From: Flavobacterium sp.
GTDB lineage: Bacteria > Bacteroidota > Bacteroidia > Flavobacteriales > Flavobacteriaceae
Length of the DNA stretch: 64,000 bases
Reading direction: 5' to 3'
Assembly: GCA_015234525.1 (NCBI GenBank)
Contig: JADGMX010000032.1
Coordinates: 60,457-124,456, forward strand
In this document: piece after piece, positions 1 to 10,413 of the stretch
Numbering within the stretch: position 1 is the first letter of the stretch
Layout of the letters: each line of letters begins with the position of its first letter
Notes under the pieces: model-generated
Told to the model about the DNA's origin: nothing
What the model saw: the letters and a program-made list of their open reading frames with translations, nothing else
Database searches by the model: none
Position numbers and translations under genes: made by a program

Positions 1-2817
1 TTGATTGATCAAAGTATCGTAAATGCACTTGATCGTGCCGATGCGCCTGAAAAAGCCGACGAGCAGTTAAATAAAATATCGGTTCAACTCGAAGACCTCG
101 AAGCTCGCTTTGCAGATTATGAGGAATTTACCGATGCAATTTTACAGAAAAGGGAAGAGATTTACACGGCTTTCGAAGCCAGAAAAAATAGCCTGATCGA
201 ATCGCGAAACAAAAAAGCATTGGCGATTTCATCAGCGTCTGAGCGAATTCTGAAAAACATCACTGCAAAAGCGCTTACTTATAATTCGGTTGACGACATA
301 AATGGCTATTTCGCTTCTGATCTGATGATTTCAAAATTACGCGATTTGGTTCAACAGCTCAAAGCCCTCGATGATACCGGAAAAGCCGAAACCATAGAAA
401 CGCAATTAAAATCGGCTCGCGAAGATGCACTTCGGAAACTTAAGGACAAACACGAGCTTTACGAAGATGGCGAAAATATCATCCGGTTGGGCAAACACAA
501 ATTTGCGGTCAATAAACAACAACTCGACCTTACCATTGTATTAAAAGACGGTGAATTAAATTATCATCTAACCGGAACCGATTTTTATCAGAAACTACCG
601 GCAACTAATTTTGAACCGTTTAAGAAATATTGGAACCAGGATCTTATTTCAGAAAACAACGAAATTTATAGATCGTCTTTCCTGGCTTATAAATTATTTA
701 AAAGCCAAGATCCTGCACAACTGTACTTAAAAACAGATGAGTCGCTGATGGATTTGATCAAAGAGGAAACATCAAAGAACTACAGCGAAGGGTATGTGAA
801 AGGTGTCCACGATGCTGATGCGTTTAAGTTTCTGAAAGTCCTGGTTGAAAAGCACAACACACTGAAACTTCTGCGATACAATCCGACCGCTCGTGCGTTG
901 GCACAATTTTTCTGGTTCGGATTGTCAGAAGATCATCGAAACGCGCTAAATGCAAAAATAAAATCAGCCGGAAATATTTTAACGGTTTTCCCTGAAAGTA
1001 CTCAGTTCGACTACATTCTTGATGAACTGAATCAGCTTATAAATGATTATCTGACCTCGAATGTTTTGGCTACGAAGATTTCAGTACAAGCTAATGAGGT
1101 TTCCCAATACCTATTCGACGAGTTAAAATCGAATGATTCGTTTTACATCAGTTACAAAGCTTCGCAGTTAGGCGAAAAGTTTCTGAAAATGCTGGATGCC
1201 AAAGGAGCAACGACAACCTTTCGTAATACAATCGACAACGCATCCGACAGCGATTCTGCAACACAACTTGCCATTCAATGGGTTTCGTCATTTATGACGC
1301 AAAACAATCATTCCGAGCAAGCAGAATATTTGTATGAAGTTGCCGCTTTGATGTTATACCGCCATGAGTCGGCTGAAAATACGGTAAACATCGATCCAGG
1401 CGAGGTAATTACTGGACTTTCAGGATCGCATCCAACAATTAGTGATGGAACGTATCATTTCAATTATCACCATTTTACCAGGTTGCTTGCCACATATTTC
1501 GAAGAAGATGTACCGGCATTTGAACATTTTAGAAATGAACGGCATCGCGTTACGCAAGAGCTGAAATCGGATTTGAGATTACACGAGTTTGTTCCTACGG
1601 TCCTCTCGTCGTTTGTCCGAAATAAATTGATCGATCAAGTTTACCTGCCGCTATTCGGCGATAATTTTGCAAAGCAGCTTGGTAGCGCGGGAGAAAACAA
1701 AAGAACTGACAGATCCGGAATGCTATTATTGGTTTCGCCTCCCGGTTACGGAAAAACTACGTTGATGGAATATCTGGCAAACCGACTCGGAGTGGTATTT
1801 ATGAAAATCAACGGTCCGGCGCTGGGTCATGAAATTACGTCTGTCGATCCGCTATCGGCAACCAACTCGGCCGCATGTGAAGAATTAAAGAAGTTGAACT
1901 TGGCGCTAGAGATGGGAAATAATGTCATGTTATATTTGGATGACATTCAACATTGCAGTCCGGAATTTCTGCAGAAGTTTATTTCGCTTGCCGATGGAAC
2001 CCGAAAAATCGAAGGTGTTTTTAACGGACAACCGCGCACGTACGACATGAAATCGAAAAAATTCTGCATCGTCATGGCGGGTAACCCGTATACTGAAACT
2101 GGCGAAAAATTCCGAATTCCCGATATGCTTGCCAATCGCGCTGACATTTATAATCTTGGCGATGTGATCGGAAATTCGTCATCATTATTCGAACTTAGTC
2201 TTATTGAAAACGCGCTGACATCAAATCCAATCCTGGCACAACTTGCTTCGCGGAATATGGAAGATATTTATCCGCTTTTAAAAATGGCCGAAACAGGTCA
2301 AAAAGATGGTTTTGATTTGCAAGGCAATCATTCGAAACAGGAGATTGAAACCTATATTTCGATATTGGATAAAGTTTTAAAAATTCGCGATGTGGTGCTT
2401 AAAGTCAATGCCACTTATATCGAATCAGCTGCGATGGAGGATGCTTATCGCACTGAACCGCCGTTTAAACTTCAAGGTTCTTATCGCGATATGAACAAGT
2501 TGGTTGGCAAGATTGAACCTGTTTTGAACGACAGCGAATTATCAGCGATTTTATTGTCTCACTATCAAAATGAAACACAAACCTTAACTGGAGCTGCTGA
2601 AGCCAATCTCTTAAAGTATAAAGAGATTTCGGGTATTATCGGCGATGATGAAAAGGATCGGTGGAATGCAATCAAAGAGATTTTTGTCAAAAACAATAAA
2701 CTCAAATGTTTTGGAAATAAAAGCGAAATGGCACATGTTCTTCAGCAAATAACCGAATTTACAAGCCACATCGAAGGAATTAAACTCGCCATTCGGGAAG
2801 GATTAGAAAAGCGATAA
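1..2817 (+). CDS. AAA+ 'DNA repair ATPase', 5'-truncated by window edge
   Basis: Only the C-terminal 938 residues are visible; the TTG at base 1 is probably an internal codon, because relatives annotated as DNA repair ATPase in flavobacteria are considerably longer. The first 200 residues are charged and look coiled-coil. An AAA+ core follows: Walker A PPGYGKTT at about residues 580-587, Walker B MLYLDD at 643-648, and a sensor-1-like MAGNP segment near 696. The C-terminal 150 residues are helical. The protein should be a cytoplasmic ATP-driven remodeller. The repair role comes from the family name only and nothing here proves it. The next gene is convergent. Confidence 0.7.
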   Translation: MIDQSIVNALDRADAPEKADEQLNKISVQLEDLEARFADYEEFTDAILQKREEIYTAFEARKNSLIESRNKKALAISSASERILKNITAKALTYNSVDDINGYFASDLMISKLRDLVQQLKALDDTGKAETIETQLKSAREDALRKLKDKHELYEDGENIIRLGKHKFAVNKQQLDLTIVLKDGELNYHLTGTDFYQKLPATNFEPFKKYWNQDLISENNEIYRSSFLAYKLFKSQDPAQLYLKTDESLMDLIKEETSKNYSEGYVKGVHDADAFKFLKVLVEKHNTLKLLRYNPTARALAQFFWFGLSEDHRNALNAKIKSAGNILTVFPESTQFDYILDELNQLINDYLTSNVLATKISVQANEVSQYLFDELKSNDSFYISYKASQLGEKFLKMLDAKGATTTFRNTIDNASDSDSATQLAIQWVSSFMTQNNHSEQAEYLYEVAALMLYRHESAENTVNIDPGEVITGLSGSHPTISDGTYHFNYHHFTRLLATYFEEDVPAFEHFRNERHRVTQELKSDLRLHEFVPTVLSSFVRNKLIDQVYLPLFGDNFAKQLGSAGENKRTDRSGMLLLVSPPGYGKTTLMEYLANRLGVVFMKINGPALGHEITSVDPLSATNSAACEELKKLNLALEMGNNVMLYLDDIQHCSPEFLQKFISLADGTRKIEGVFNGQPRTYDMKSKKFCIVMAGNPYTETGEKFRIPDMLANRADIYNLGDVIGNSSSLFELSLIENALTSNPILAQLASRNMEDIYPLLKMAETGQKDGFDLQGNHSKQEIETYISILDKVLKIRDVVLKVNATYIESAAMEDAYRTEPPFKLQGSYRDMNKLVGKIEPVLNDSELSAILLSHYQNETQTLTGAAEANLLKYKEISGIIGDDEKDRWNAIKEIFVKNNKLKCFGNKSEMAHVLQQITEFTSHIEGIKLAIREGLEKR

Positions 2818-2840
2818 AAACACTGATTTCTTTAGTGAAA

Positions 2841-3209
2841 TTATTTGTTATTGGAGGGTTTCAGACTTTTGTTTGAGTCGTCTTCATCTTCCATATCCTT
2901 GAAGTCATCTTCTTGAGTGCCTTTCCATCGGTCGACTCCGCTTCGGTAGGCAGTTCGGGCGATAAGGTGTGCGGCAACAGGCGCAGTCAGTACCAGGAAA
3001 AAAATAATGGCGATTGATTTTGTGGTTACCGAAACATCAGGAAACAGAATTGCGGCACAAGCCAGGAACAAGCCAACACCCAACGTAGCTGCTTTTACGG
3101 TAACTGACAACCGAAGATAAAAATCCGGCATTCTAATGATTCCGATCGCAGACAGCAGAATGGCAATCGCACCGATAGTGCTGATTATGCAAATGAGAAG
3201 ATCAGTCAT
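2841..3209 (-). CDS. mrpG: Na+/H+ antiporter subunit MrpG
   Basis: Small membrane subunit of the multisubunit cation/proton antiporter (MrpG/MnhG/PhaG family), with three predicted hydrophobic segments. The ATG at 3209 (MTDLLICI) is preferred over an upstream in-frame ATG because it overlaps the mrpF stop by 8 bases and gives the usual length of about 120 residues. The acidic, hydrophilic C-terminal tail (DDFKDMEDEDDS) would face the cytoplasm. It is the last gene of the operon; only a weak hairpin follows at 2821-2837 before the convergent ATPase gene. Confidence 0.88.
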   Translation of the reverse strand: MTDLLICIISTIGAIAILLSAIGIIRMPDFYLRLSVTVKAATLGVGLFLACAAILFPDVSVTTKSIAIIFFLVLTAPVAAHLIARTAYRSGVDRWKGTQEDDFKDMEDEDDSNKSLKPSNNK

Positions 3210-3477
3210 TGTTGTTTGTCTTATTGATGTAATATGAAAATGCGATGGTTCCAAGAAATGCAATCAGCGCAAGGATCATCGCAACGTCTAAGTAAATTGG
3301 TTGCTTGGTGCGGATGCTGTATGCTGTAATGGTTGCAATGCCGATGGTGATCACAAGATCGAGCGCCACAACGCGGTCAACAACATCAGGACCTTTTATA
3401 AGTCTGATAATTACCATAAATGCCGAGACCATAAGTATCGGAAATATCACGTAATCGAAATAGTTTTCTATAGTCAT
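3202..3477 (-). CDS. mrpF: Na+/H+ antiporter subunit MrpF
   Basis: A 91-residue membrane subunit of the Mrp antiporter with three hydrophobic helices. The family signature GPDVVDRVVALD lies in the first cytoplasmic loop (around residues 28-39). Its start overlaps the mrpE stop by 4 bases (ATGA), so the two are probably translationally coupled. MrpF is required for assembly of the hetero-oligomeric complex in characterised systems; that role is inferred here from family and operon position. Confidence 0.9.
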   Translation of the reverse strand: MTIENYFDYVIFPILMVSAFMVIIRLIKGPDVVDRVVALDLVITIGIATITAYSIRTKQPIYLDVAMILALIAFLGTIAFSYYINKTNNND

Positions 3478-3950
3478 CTTAGGAGTTCCAATAATTTTCG
3501 TTCCAGTCCGTTTTGAATTTGTTGTGTGAACTCTCGCTTATCTTTCAGATACATCACATGCAAATACAATATCGTGTTGTCTTCACTGATATCAAGAACC
3601 ATTGTTCCCGGTGTAAGCGAAAGTGCCGTACTTAGCAGGTTGATTTCAAGCGGTGTTTTCGCCGTCATTTTATAAGCGATGACACCGGGCGTAAAAAAAT
3701 ATCGGGGTGTGATTACATCAAACGCAACTTGCAAATTTGAGTTGAGCATCTGATACAAAAAATAAAAAGCAAAGTAAATGGCATTGGGAATCCGCGTAAA
3801 ATAGCGACGGTCTGCCGCTCCGCGATTCATAACCCACAAGATAAAAAAACCGAGAATGAATCCGAACAGAAAGTTAGTGAAATACATTTGTCCGGTAAGC
3901 GCTACCCAAATAAAGGACAGCAGCATGTTCATTAAAAACTGTTTAACCAT
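3474..3950 (-). CDS. mrpE: Na+/H+ antiporter subunit MrpE
   Basis: A 158-residue member of the MrpE/MnhE family: two N-terminal membrane helices, then a soluble domain. The motif LSLTPGTMVLDIS, typical of the family, is at about residues 109-121. It lies 5 bases after the mrpD stop and overlaps mrpF. In known systems MrpE supports assembly and activity of the full complex rather than carrying ions itself. Confidence 0.9.
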   Translation of the reverse strand: MVKQFLMNMLLSFIWVALTGQMYFTNFLFGFILGFFILWVMNRGAADRRYFTRIPNAIYFAFYFLYQMLNSNLQVAFDVITPRYFFTPGVIAYKMTAKTPLEINLLSTALSLTPGTMVLDISEDNTILYLHVMYLKDKREFTQQIQNGLERKLLELLR

Positions 3951-3955
3951 ATCAT

Positions 3956-5464
3956 TTACAATTTTTCGCCCAATACGGCTTTGATATACGGCGATGTATC
4001 CATCATTTCGCCTGCAATTTTATCGGATATGTTTATAATCATTTCAGCGTTGAAACCGATATACAGCGTGACTGCTGCCAGAAAAACAATCGGAAGTACA
4101 AAGAAAACCTTGCGATGTCTTTGCATTCCGGCAAAACTATCCTGAATGATATCATCTGTTGAGGCATCTTTCCAAAATACTGCAGCCCAAAGTTTAGCCA
4201 GAACATATAAAGTAACGAAACTTCCGATGATTATACCCGCAATCATCCACCCATTTTCAACCAGAAACGCAGCTTCAATCAGATAGATTTTAGGCCAGAA
4301 GCCTGAAAGTGGCGGAATTCCTGCCAGCGAAAACAAAACGATTGCAATAACTAACGACAATTTAGGATATTCATCGTAAAGACCACCAAGTCGGTTCATA
4401 TCCATCGTTCCGCGCATTTGCCTGATAAGTCCTGCGATTAAAAACAAATTGGTTTTAATGATGATATCATGAATCAGATAAAAGACGGCACCTAAAATTG
4501 CCAGCTGCGTATATAGACCAAGTCCGCCCACGATAAATCCGATGTGACATACGATCAGGTAGGAAAACAGTCGGCGGATATTTGTTTTCATCAGCGCTCC
4601 AAAAGCACCTGTCAAGACCGTCATTATTCCAATTACGATAAAAATCATCTTCATAAAATCGTCCGGAGTAAATACTAGTGTGAATACCCGAAGCATTCCG
4701 TACAATCCAACTTTTGTCAATAATCCGCCAAAAACCGCCGCAACTGCTGATGGGGGCGTGTGATATGACGATGGAAGCCAGAAGTAGAGTGGGAATACCG
4801 CCGATTTGATTCCGAATCCGATTAGGAAAAACATCGCCGTAAGGTTGACAATCGACTGATTCGCTACGAGCGGAACTTTTTCAGCAAGGTCGGCCATGTT
4901 TAATGTTCCGGTGATGCCATAAAGAATCCCGATTCCCGTCAGAAAAAATGTTGATGCCAAAATGTTTAGCGCCATGTATTTTACCGCACCTTCCAACTGC
5001 GCTTTTCTTCCCCCGAGTGTTAACAGTACAAATGAGGAAATAATGATCACCTCAAACCAAACGTACAAATTGAAAATATCGCCGGTCAGGAATGCCCCGT
5101 TAAGACCCATTATTAAAAAGTGGAAAATCGGGAAATAGCCGTACATCATACGTGCACGTCCAACACCAACAGCTGAAAATACCGAAACCGCTAGTGCAAC
5201 GACCGACGTCAGTAGCACCAACAAAGAGCTGAAAGTATCTGCAACGAACACGATTCCAAAGGGCGCTTTCCAACTCGCCGCCGTCAAGGTTGTTATTTCA
5301 CCATTGTAAACCCCGGTAAACAAAACGTATGCGATTACAAGACCCATCACACTCGATACGATGCTAATGATACGATGCGTCACGGTTTTCCGCCAGAAGA
5401 TAAGCATCAGCAAAGCGGTAAACAAGTGGAGTAAAACCGGAAATATTATAAAGTTACTGCTCAT
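3956..5464 (-). CDS. mrpD: Na+/H+ antiporter subunit MrpD
   Basis: A 502-residue polytopic protein (about 14 helices) of the proton-conducting NuoL/M/N-like family. The segment FPLYFWLPSSYHTPPSAVAA, around residues 225-244, is the conserved proton-pathway region shared with complex I antiporter subunits. The start overlaps the mrpC stop (ATGA). It works with MrpA as one of two transport subunits exchanging Na+ (or K+) for H+ across the inner membrane. Confidence 0.93.
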   Translation of the reverse strand: MSSNFIIFPVLLHLFTALLMLIFWRKTVTHRIISIVSSVMGLVIAYVLFTGVYNGEITTLTAASWKAPFGIVFVADTFSSLLVLLTSVVALAVSVFSAVGVGRARMMYGYFPIFHFLIMGLNGAFLTGDIFNLYVWFEVIIISSFVLLTLGGRKAQLEGAVKYMALNILASTFFLTGIGILYGITGTLNMADLAEKVPLVANQSIVNLTAMFFLIGFGIKSAVFPLYFWLPSSYHTPPSAVAAVFGGLLTKVGLYGMLRVFTLVFTPDDFMKMIFIVIGIMTVLTGAFGALMKTNIRRLFSYLIVCHIGFIVGGLGLYTQLAILGAVFYLIHDIIIKTNLFLIAGLIRQMRGTMDMNRLGGLYDEYPKLSLVIAIVLFSLAGIPPLSGFWPKIYLIEAAFLVENGWMIAGIIIGSFVTLYVLAKLWAAVFWKDASTDDIIQDSFAGMQRHRKVFFVLPIVFLAAVTLYIGFNAEMIINISDKIAGEMMDTSPYIKAVLGEKL

Positions 5465-5817
5465 AAATCTTCTTCTTCAGGAGTGTTCAGATCGTCAAGA
5501 TCATCCGAACCTATCAGCGCGTAGACTCGTTTCAAAAGAACAATCGCGAATGACGTTAGGCCGAAGCTGATTACGATGGCGGTTAGTATTAGGGCTTGCG
5601 GAATCGGATCAGCATAAGGACCCGTAAGTCTGTCGAGCGATGCATCAATTATCGGTGGTTTGGCTTTGGTGATATTCCCAAGTAAAAATATCAGCATATT
5701 GGTCGCATTTCCCAAAATCAGAATTCCAAGTAACAAACGGACCATGCTTCGCCGAAGGATAAAATACACCCCGGCTGCATATAAAATTCCGATTAGTACG
5801 ACTAGTAATAACTCCAT
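5461..5817 (-). CDS. mrpC: Na+/H+ antiporter subunit MrpC
   Basis: A 118-residue, three-helix NuoK-like subunit. The motif LILGNATNMLIF, about residues 34-45, matches the family. The segment DPIPQALILTAIVISF around residues 71-86 is the strongest diagnostic. The gene shares a base with the mrpB stop and overlaps mrpD by 4 bases, so the whole run is one tight transcription unit. Confidence 0.93.
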   Translation of the reverse strand: MELLLVVLIGILYAAGVYFILRRSMVRLLLGILILGNATNMLIFLLGNITKAKPPIIDASLDRLTGPYADPIPQALILTAIVISFGLTSFAIVLLKRVYALIGSDDLDDLNTPEEEDL

Positions 5818-6230
5818 TAATGGGTGCTTTTTGAAATGGTAAATAATATGGTTAGAACGACACCAATGACCACAAGATAGACTCCGATGTCGAAAAATAG
5901 TGATGTTCCAACCGCGCCGATCACGGGAATATCATAGGCGAACCACATTCCGGTCATTAAAGGAGCGCCAAAAAACATCGGCAAAACCATGCTTAAGGCT
6001 GCGATCGATAATCCCATTGGAATCAATGAAAGGGGTTTACGCTGAATAAGTACCATTGTTTCATCGGTCCCAAAAGCAAAACTGTGTAAAACAAATGCGA
6101 TTGATGCTACAAGTCCGCCGACAAACCCTCCGCCGGGATGATAATGTCCGCGTAATAACAAGAAAAACGAGAACAGCAGCAATATTGGCAGCAAGTATCT
6201 GGATGCGGTTTGTAAGATGATACTTCTCAT
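5817..6230 (-). CDS. mrpB: Na+/H+ antiporter subunit MrpB
   Basis: A 137-residue membrane subunit (MnhB domain). It has four hydrophobic helices and the family motif [12 protein letters not shown] at about residues 28-39. It starts one base after the mrpA stop. Together with the MrpB-like C-terminal part of MrpA it forms part of the non-NuoL-type scaffold of the antiporter. Confidence 0.92.
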   Translation of the reverse strand: MRSIILQTASRYLLPILLLFSFFLLLRGHYHPGGGFVGGLVASIAFVLHSFAFGTDETMVLIQRKPLSLIPMGLSIAALSMVLPMFFGAPLMTGMWFAYDIPVIGAVGTSLFFDIGVYLVVIGVVLTILFTISKSTH

Positions 6231-6231
6231 A

Positions 6232-8547
6232 TTATTCTTTTTCAGATGATTTTAACCGTAGTTTGATCAGGCTGTAAACCCCCAAAGCGGCAATGCTCAA
6301 CACGACGATCTCAAACATGGTGTCGACTCCGCGGAAATCGACCAGGATAACATTCACCACGTTTTTACCTTTTCCTAAGGCATACGCCGATTCCCCGTAG
6401 AAATCGCTAATTTCAGTTGATGTTGGCACGTGAAGCACGCGAATTGCGATTAACGACATAAGCGTACCAAATGAGATCGCTACAAAAGTGTCACGCAGTA
6501 TGATTTTTTTATTCTGACCGACAAAGTTGATAAACGATGGCAGGTTAAATAACACAAGAACAAATAGAACCACAGTTAAAGTGTCGATTGTAAATTGTGT
6601 GATGGCAAGATCCGGAGCGCTGTAAAATACAAATAATAAACAAATTGCGTAACCGATGATACTGGTTCCAATGACCGCCGTCAACCTCGATTTGGTAATG
6701 ATTGTCATAATCAAACCAGCCAGTAAAAAGAGAACCGTTGCACCTTCATAAATCGTTATTGGCGAAAGTTTCGAATAGTTTATCGCAATTGTTCCGCCAT
6801 CAACGAGTTCGTAAATAAGTAGTATTTGAGCAAAAAGCAATATTTTTAGAATATACGATCGTAAAAATCCGTTGTGCATCACATTGGTGTACCAAGCTGC
6901 AAATCTCATAGTCTGCGATACAGCAAAGCGAAAAATACGCTGTGGCGACATAACATCCAACCGGTCGACAAATTCCTGCATTGATGCTCTCGGCGTATTC
7001 AAAAAGTAAATAATTGTTCCCAGACCAAGTGTGGCAAGACTTAACCACAAAACCGTGTTGAAACCATGCCAGATTGCGAGATGTACGATTGATTCATCGC
7101 CCGAAATTGCCTTTAACATAGGGCCGATGAGCGACTCTCCGATAAGTGAAGGGAAGCAACCTAGTACAAAACCGCCGACTCCGAGAAGCAGTGGCGGAAC
7201 CCACATCCACCTTGAAGGCAAATGTATGTCATTAAACTTTTCAGGGAGTTTTCCGGAAAAAGGTCGCAGGCCAGCCATAAAACCGGCGGCAACTAGACAC
7301 GTATTGGTTAAGACCGCAATGATTGTAATGTACAAGGAAAAGGAACCGTTAGCCTTCAGCGTTGCTTCATAAATTAAATCTTTGCCGACAAAACCAAGAG
7401 ATAGTGGCAAACCTGCGCTCGAAAGTGCTGCTAAAACACCGGCAATGTAAACCGGTTTGAGTACTTTTCGAAGTCCGGAAAGTTCGAGCAAATTCCTGGT
7501 GCCTGTTTCGTGATCGATTATGCCGGTGATAAGGAAGAGTGCGGCTTTATAAAGTGCATGAACGACTATAAAGGTGGTCATGGCAATTAGCGCTTCTTCG
7601 GTTCCGAGGCCGATCAGAAAAGTAAGTATTCCTAATGCCGAAATAGTAGAGTAGGCCAATACCGATTTGAGGTCGGTTCGGAAAAGAGAATGGATTGCGG
7701 CATAAACCATGGTTACACCACCTACAATCATCAAGGTATATGACCATTCGGTTGTGCCACCTAAAATTGGTGACATTCGCGCTAACAGGAAAATTCCGGC
7801 TTTGACCATTGTAGCCGAATGGAGGTAAGCTGAAACTGGCGTCGGAGCTTTCATTGCGCCGGGCAACCAAAAATGAAATGGAAATTGTGCCGATTTGGTG
7901 AAGGCGCCAATAAAAATCAGAAATAATATCAGTGGATAATAAGCGTGGCTCGTGATTAAATCAGCAGATAAAAATAGTTTTTCGATAGAATAGGTGCCTG
8001 CAACCTGACTTAAAAGAATAAGCCCGGCAAGCAAAAAGAAGCCTCCCATTCCTGTGATGCTAAGCGCCGTGATAGCACTTTTGCGAGACGCTGAACTGTC
8101 ATTATTGAATCCGATCAGAAAAAAAGAGCTGATACTGGTTAATTCCCAAAATACGAATAGCAGCAAGATGTTGTCGGATAAAACCATTCCGAGCATAGCC
8201 GACATAAACAGACATAAATATCCATAAAACCGATCCAGAAACTTGTGTCCTCGCAAGTATGAACTCGCATACACGAAGATTAATGTCCCGATTCCGGTAA
8301 TCAGTAAACTAAACAATAACGAGAGTCCGTCGAGTCTAAAATCTGCATTTATGTTCAAGGAAGGTACCCATTGGTGGCTTTCCAGTAGCACTGATCCGGC
8401 TCTGATTTGGGGAAGCTGCAGTAAAAAATACGCAAAGAGCGATAGGGGCAAAATGCTTAGAACGATGCTACGGCCGGATCGAAAAAATTTTCCGAACGGA
8501 ATTAAAATACCTGCAATCAATAATCCGGCTAGTACCGCTAAAAGCAT
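6232..8547 (-). CDS. mrpA: Na+/H+ antiporter subunit MrpA
   Basis: The large NuoL-like subunit (771 residues from the ATG at 8547; a TTG lies one codon upstream). It has about 14 N-terminal helices with the proton-channel region [20 protein letters not shown] near residues 223-242. A C-terminal extension of about 200 residues resembles MbhD/MbhE and carries [14 protein letters not shown]. This fused architecture is normal for group 1 Mrp operons. It is the first gene of the seven-gene operon, which should serve Na+ export and alkaline pH tolerance. Confidence 0.93.
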   Translation of the reverse strand: MLLAVLAGLLIAGILIPFGKFFRSGRSIVLSILPLSLFAYFLLQLPQIRAGSVLLESHQWVPSLNINADFRLDGLSLLFSLLITGIGTLIFVYASSYLRGHKFLDRFYGYLCLFMSAMLGMVLSDNILLLFVFWELTSISSFFLIGFNNDSSASRKSAITALSITGMGGFFLLAGLILLSQVAGTYSIEKLFLSADLITSHAYYPLILFLIFIGAFTKSAQFPFHFWLPGAMKAPTPVSAYLHSATMVKAGIFLLARMSPILGGTTEWSYTLMIVGGVTMVYAAIHSLFRTDLKSVLAYSTISALGILTFLIGLGTEEALIAMTTFIVVHALYKAALFLITGIIDHETGTRNLLELSGLRKVLKPVYIAGVLAALSSAGLPLSLGFVGKDLIYEATLKANGSFSLYITIIAVLTNTCLVAAGFMAGLRPFSGKLPEKFNDIHLPSRWMWVPPLLLGVGGFVLGCFPSLIGESLIGPMLKAISGDESIVHLAIWHGFNTVLWLSLATLGLGTIIYFLNTPRASMQEFVDRLDVMSPQRIFRFAVSQTMRFAAWYTNVMHNGFLRSYILKILLFAQILLIYELVDGGTIAINYSKLSPITIYEGATVLFLLAGLIMTIITKSRLTAVIGTSIIGYAICLLFVFYSAPDLAITQFTIDTLTVVLFVLVLFNLPSFINFVGQNKKIILRDTFVAISFGTLMSLIAIRVLHVPTSTEISDFYGESAYALGKGKNVVNVILVDFRGVDTMFEIVVLSIAALGVYSLIKLRLKSSEKE

Positions 8548-8563
8548 CAAATTGTCGTTTTTG

Positions 8564-8571
8564 CAAAAATA
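8564..8571 (-). promoter_or_regulatory. -7 box of the mrp operon promoter
   Basis: TATTTTTG on the minus strand matches the Bacteroidetes -7 consensus TAnnTTTG and would leave a leader of about 12 bases before the mrpA ATG. I see no good -33 TTG. Confidence 0.5.
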
Positions 8572-8937
8572 GGTTATTTAGTCCTTAACGAATGCTGTTT
8601 TTTGTTATTAATAGCTTAAAGTTGGCAAAAAGCTGATAAAAAATAATGATGCAACAAACATTTATCTGGATTTGGATACTATCGGAATGTCGATTTTTAA
8701 TGTTTAGTAAATTTAAAATTGATTTTATTGAAAAAGAACCGATTCGTGTTTTTTGTAGTGGTTGAATCGAATTCGTTTAACTTTGTTCCGATGTTCTACT
8801 TGCTCCGGGTGTAATTACACCAATGATTTTGCTAAGAAAATTCTTTTGGGTTTGATTGATGTTATCAAAATAGTTAAGGGATAGTCCATAATTTCTTATA
8901 CGATGAATCGAAGCGACATCAAACTAATTTTGGTGAA
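8572..8937. other. AT-rich intergenic region with a palindrome
   Basis: This gap between the MBL/rhodanese stop and mrpA has no credible ORF. Its one clear structure is a perfect 14-bp palindrome, GGTGTAATTACACC, at 8808-8821. It is about 240 bp upstream of the mrp -7 box, too far for a simple operator. It lacks a U-tract, so it is not a terminator either. Confidence 0.5.
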
Positions 8938-10329
8938 CTATTTGGAATTATAAGGTAGCGCTTTTTTCCATGCGGCCATTCCACCCGAAAAATTGCTAAT
9001 GTTTTTAAAGCCATGCTTGATCAACAGCGAATAGGCAATTGCTGATCTGTCTCCGCTTTGGCAGTGAATCACAGTATTTTCCTTCTTATCTATTTTGTCT
9101 AAATTGTCTTCAAATGTACCAACAAACACATTTTTGGCACCATCCACGTGTCCTGCATTATATTCGGTAGCGTTACGTACATCAACGATCTGAACATCTG
9201 GGCTCTCAACAGCTTTTTTAAATTCTTCTATATCAATGACGTCTGATGTTTTTAGTTCCAAGCCGGTGGCAGCCACATCGGTGATATAGCCATAGACGTT
9301 ATCCAATCCAATGCGCATTAGTTTTCGTGTCAGGTCGTCCATTTGGTTTTCTTCTGCAACGAGAATGAACGGATCTTCATAATTCAGCAACCAACCGCAC
9401 CAGGTAGCGAATGAGTTATTGCCTTGAATATTGATACTTCCGTCGATGAAACCATCAGCAAAATCGTATTTGCTACGTGTGTCTATAACTGTCATTCCTT
9501 TTTGATATGCTTCAAGGAAATCGTCGTTTGAAAGCTTTCGGTGTTTTGGAACTTCCGTAAGTAGTGGCCGATCAATTTTATTGAGCTTTTTCATCTTTGC
9601 AAAATATTTTGGCGGCTCGGGCTGATCTGCAAGAAGATAATCTGAAAAACCACGCTCATCGTTTTGATGCTGAAAAGCCCAGTTTCGGATTTTTTCATAT
9701 CCAACCGTCGTACTTGGAACGGCTCCCAACGCCTTCCCACAGGCAGATCCGGCACCATGACCCGGCCAAACCTGGAGATGTCCCGGCAGATTTGCAAACT
9801 TTTCAAGTGACCGATACATTTGTTTTGCGCCTTCATCCTGAGTGCCTCTGATTCCCGCCGCTTTTTCAAGTAGGTCAGGCCGTCCAACATCGCCGACAAA
9901 AACAAAATCTCCTGTAAAAATCATCACGGGCTCGTCTGTTGCAGGATGGTCGGTTAGCAAAAAGCTGATACTTTCGGGTGTGTGACCCGGCGTATGTATG
10001 ACTTCTAAACTGAGGTTTCCGACTTTAATTATATCGCCATCTTTCAAGCCCTCATGTTCAAACTCATATTGCCAATCGGCGCCACCTTCATCTGAAAGAT
10101 ACATTTTTGCGCCGGTGACTTTTGCGAGCTCTCTTGTTCCTGCCAGGAAATCGGCGTGAATATGTGTCTCAGCAACATGCGTGATCTCCATATTATTTTG
10201 TTTTGCGATCTCGAGATAGGTGTCAATATCTCTCTTGGCGTCGATGACCATTGCGACCCGTTGCGATTGGCATCCGATGAAATAACTTGCCTGCGAAAGG
10301 CTTTTATCGTAAATGTGTTGAAAATACAT
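8938..10329 (-). CDS. MBL-fold persulfide dioxygenase / rhodanese fusion (CstB-like)
   Basis: The 463 residues hold three domains. An N-terminal metallo-beta-lactamase domain has H56xH58xD60, H112, H116, D141 and H191 positioned as in ETHE1/persulfide dioxygenases. A middle rhodanese-like domain (about 255-355) has no catalytic cysteine in its active loop. A C-terminal rhodanese (about 360-463) has active-site C423 in CQSGDRS. This matches the CstB layout, so it probably oxidises low-molecular-weight persulfides to thiosulfate/sulfite in the cytoplasm. It lies beside a Crp/Fnr regulator and sulfur-anion transporters and has its own CRP-type operator at 10381-10396. The exact product is inferred. 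Confidence 0.85.
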   Translation of the reverse strand: MYFQHIYDKSLSQASYFIGCQSQRVAMVIDAKRDIDTYLEIAKQNNMEITHVAETHIHADFLAGTRELAKVTGAKMYLSDEGGADWQYEFEHEGLKDGDIIKVGNLSLEVIHTPGHTPESISFLLTDHPATDEPVMIFTGDFVFVGDVGRPDLLEKAAGIRGTQDEGAKQMYRSLEKFANLPGHLQVWPGHGAGSACGKALGAVPSTTVGYEKIRNWAFQHQNDERGFSDYLLADQPEPPKYFAKMKKLNKIDRPLLTEVPKHRKLSNDDFLEAYQKGMTVIDTRSKYDFADGFIDGSINIQGNNSFATWCGWLLNYEDPFILVAEENQMDDLTRKLMRIGLDNVYGYITDVAATGLELKTSDVIDIEEFKKAVESPDVQIVDVRNATEYNAGHVDGAKNVFVGTFEDNLDKIDKKENTVIHCQSGDRSAIAYSLLIKHGFKNISNFSGGMAAWKKALPYNSK

Positions 10330-10351
10330 AATTTAAAATTTTTGTTTCAGT

Positions 10352-10396
10352 CAAAAGTAGCCTCTATGGAAACGCTGTGCAGTAACAAAAGTTACA
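10352..10396 (-). promoter_or_regulatory. Crp/Fnr-dependent promoter of the MBL/rhodanese gene
   Basis: On the minus strand a perfect inverted repeat GTAAC-TTTT-GTTAC (10382-10395) is followed by the -7 box TACTTTTG (10352-10359). The operator centre is 36.5 bp from the last base of the box, about -41.5 from the expected start. No -33 TTG is present at the normal 19-bp spacing. The ATG follows about 22 bases after the box. The spacing suggests class II activation. Confidence 0.75.
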
Positions 10397-10413
10397 TATC
10401 GAAAAAGTGAAGG

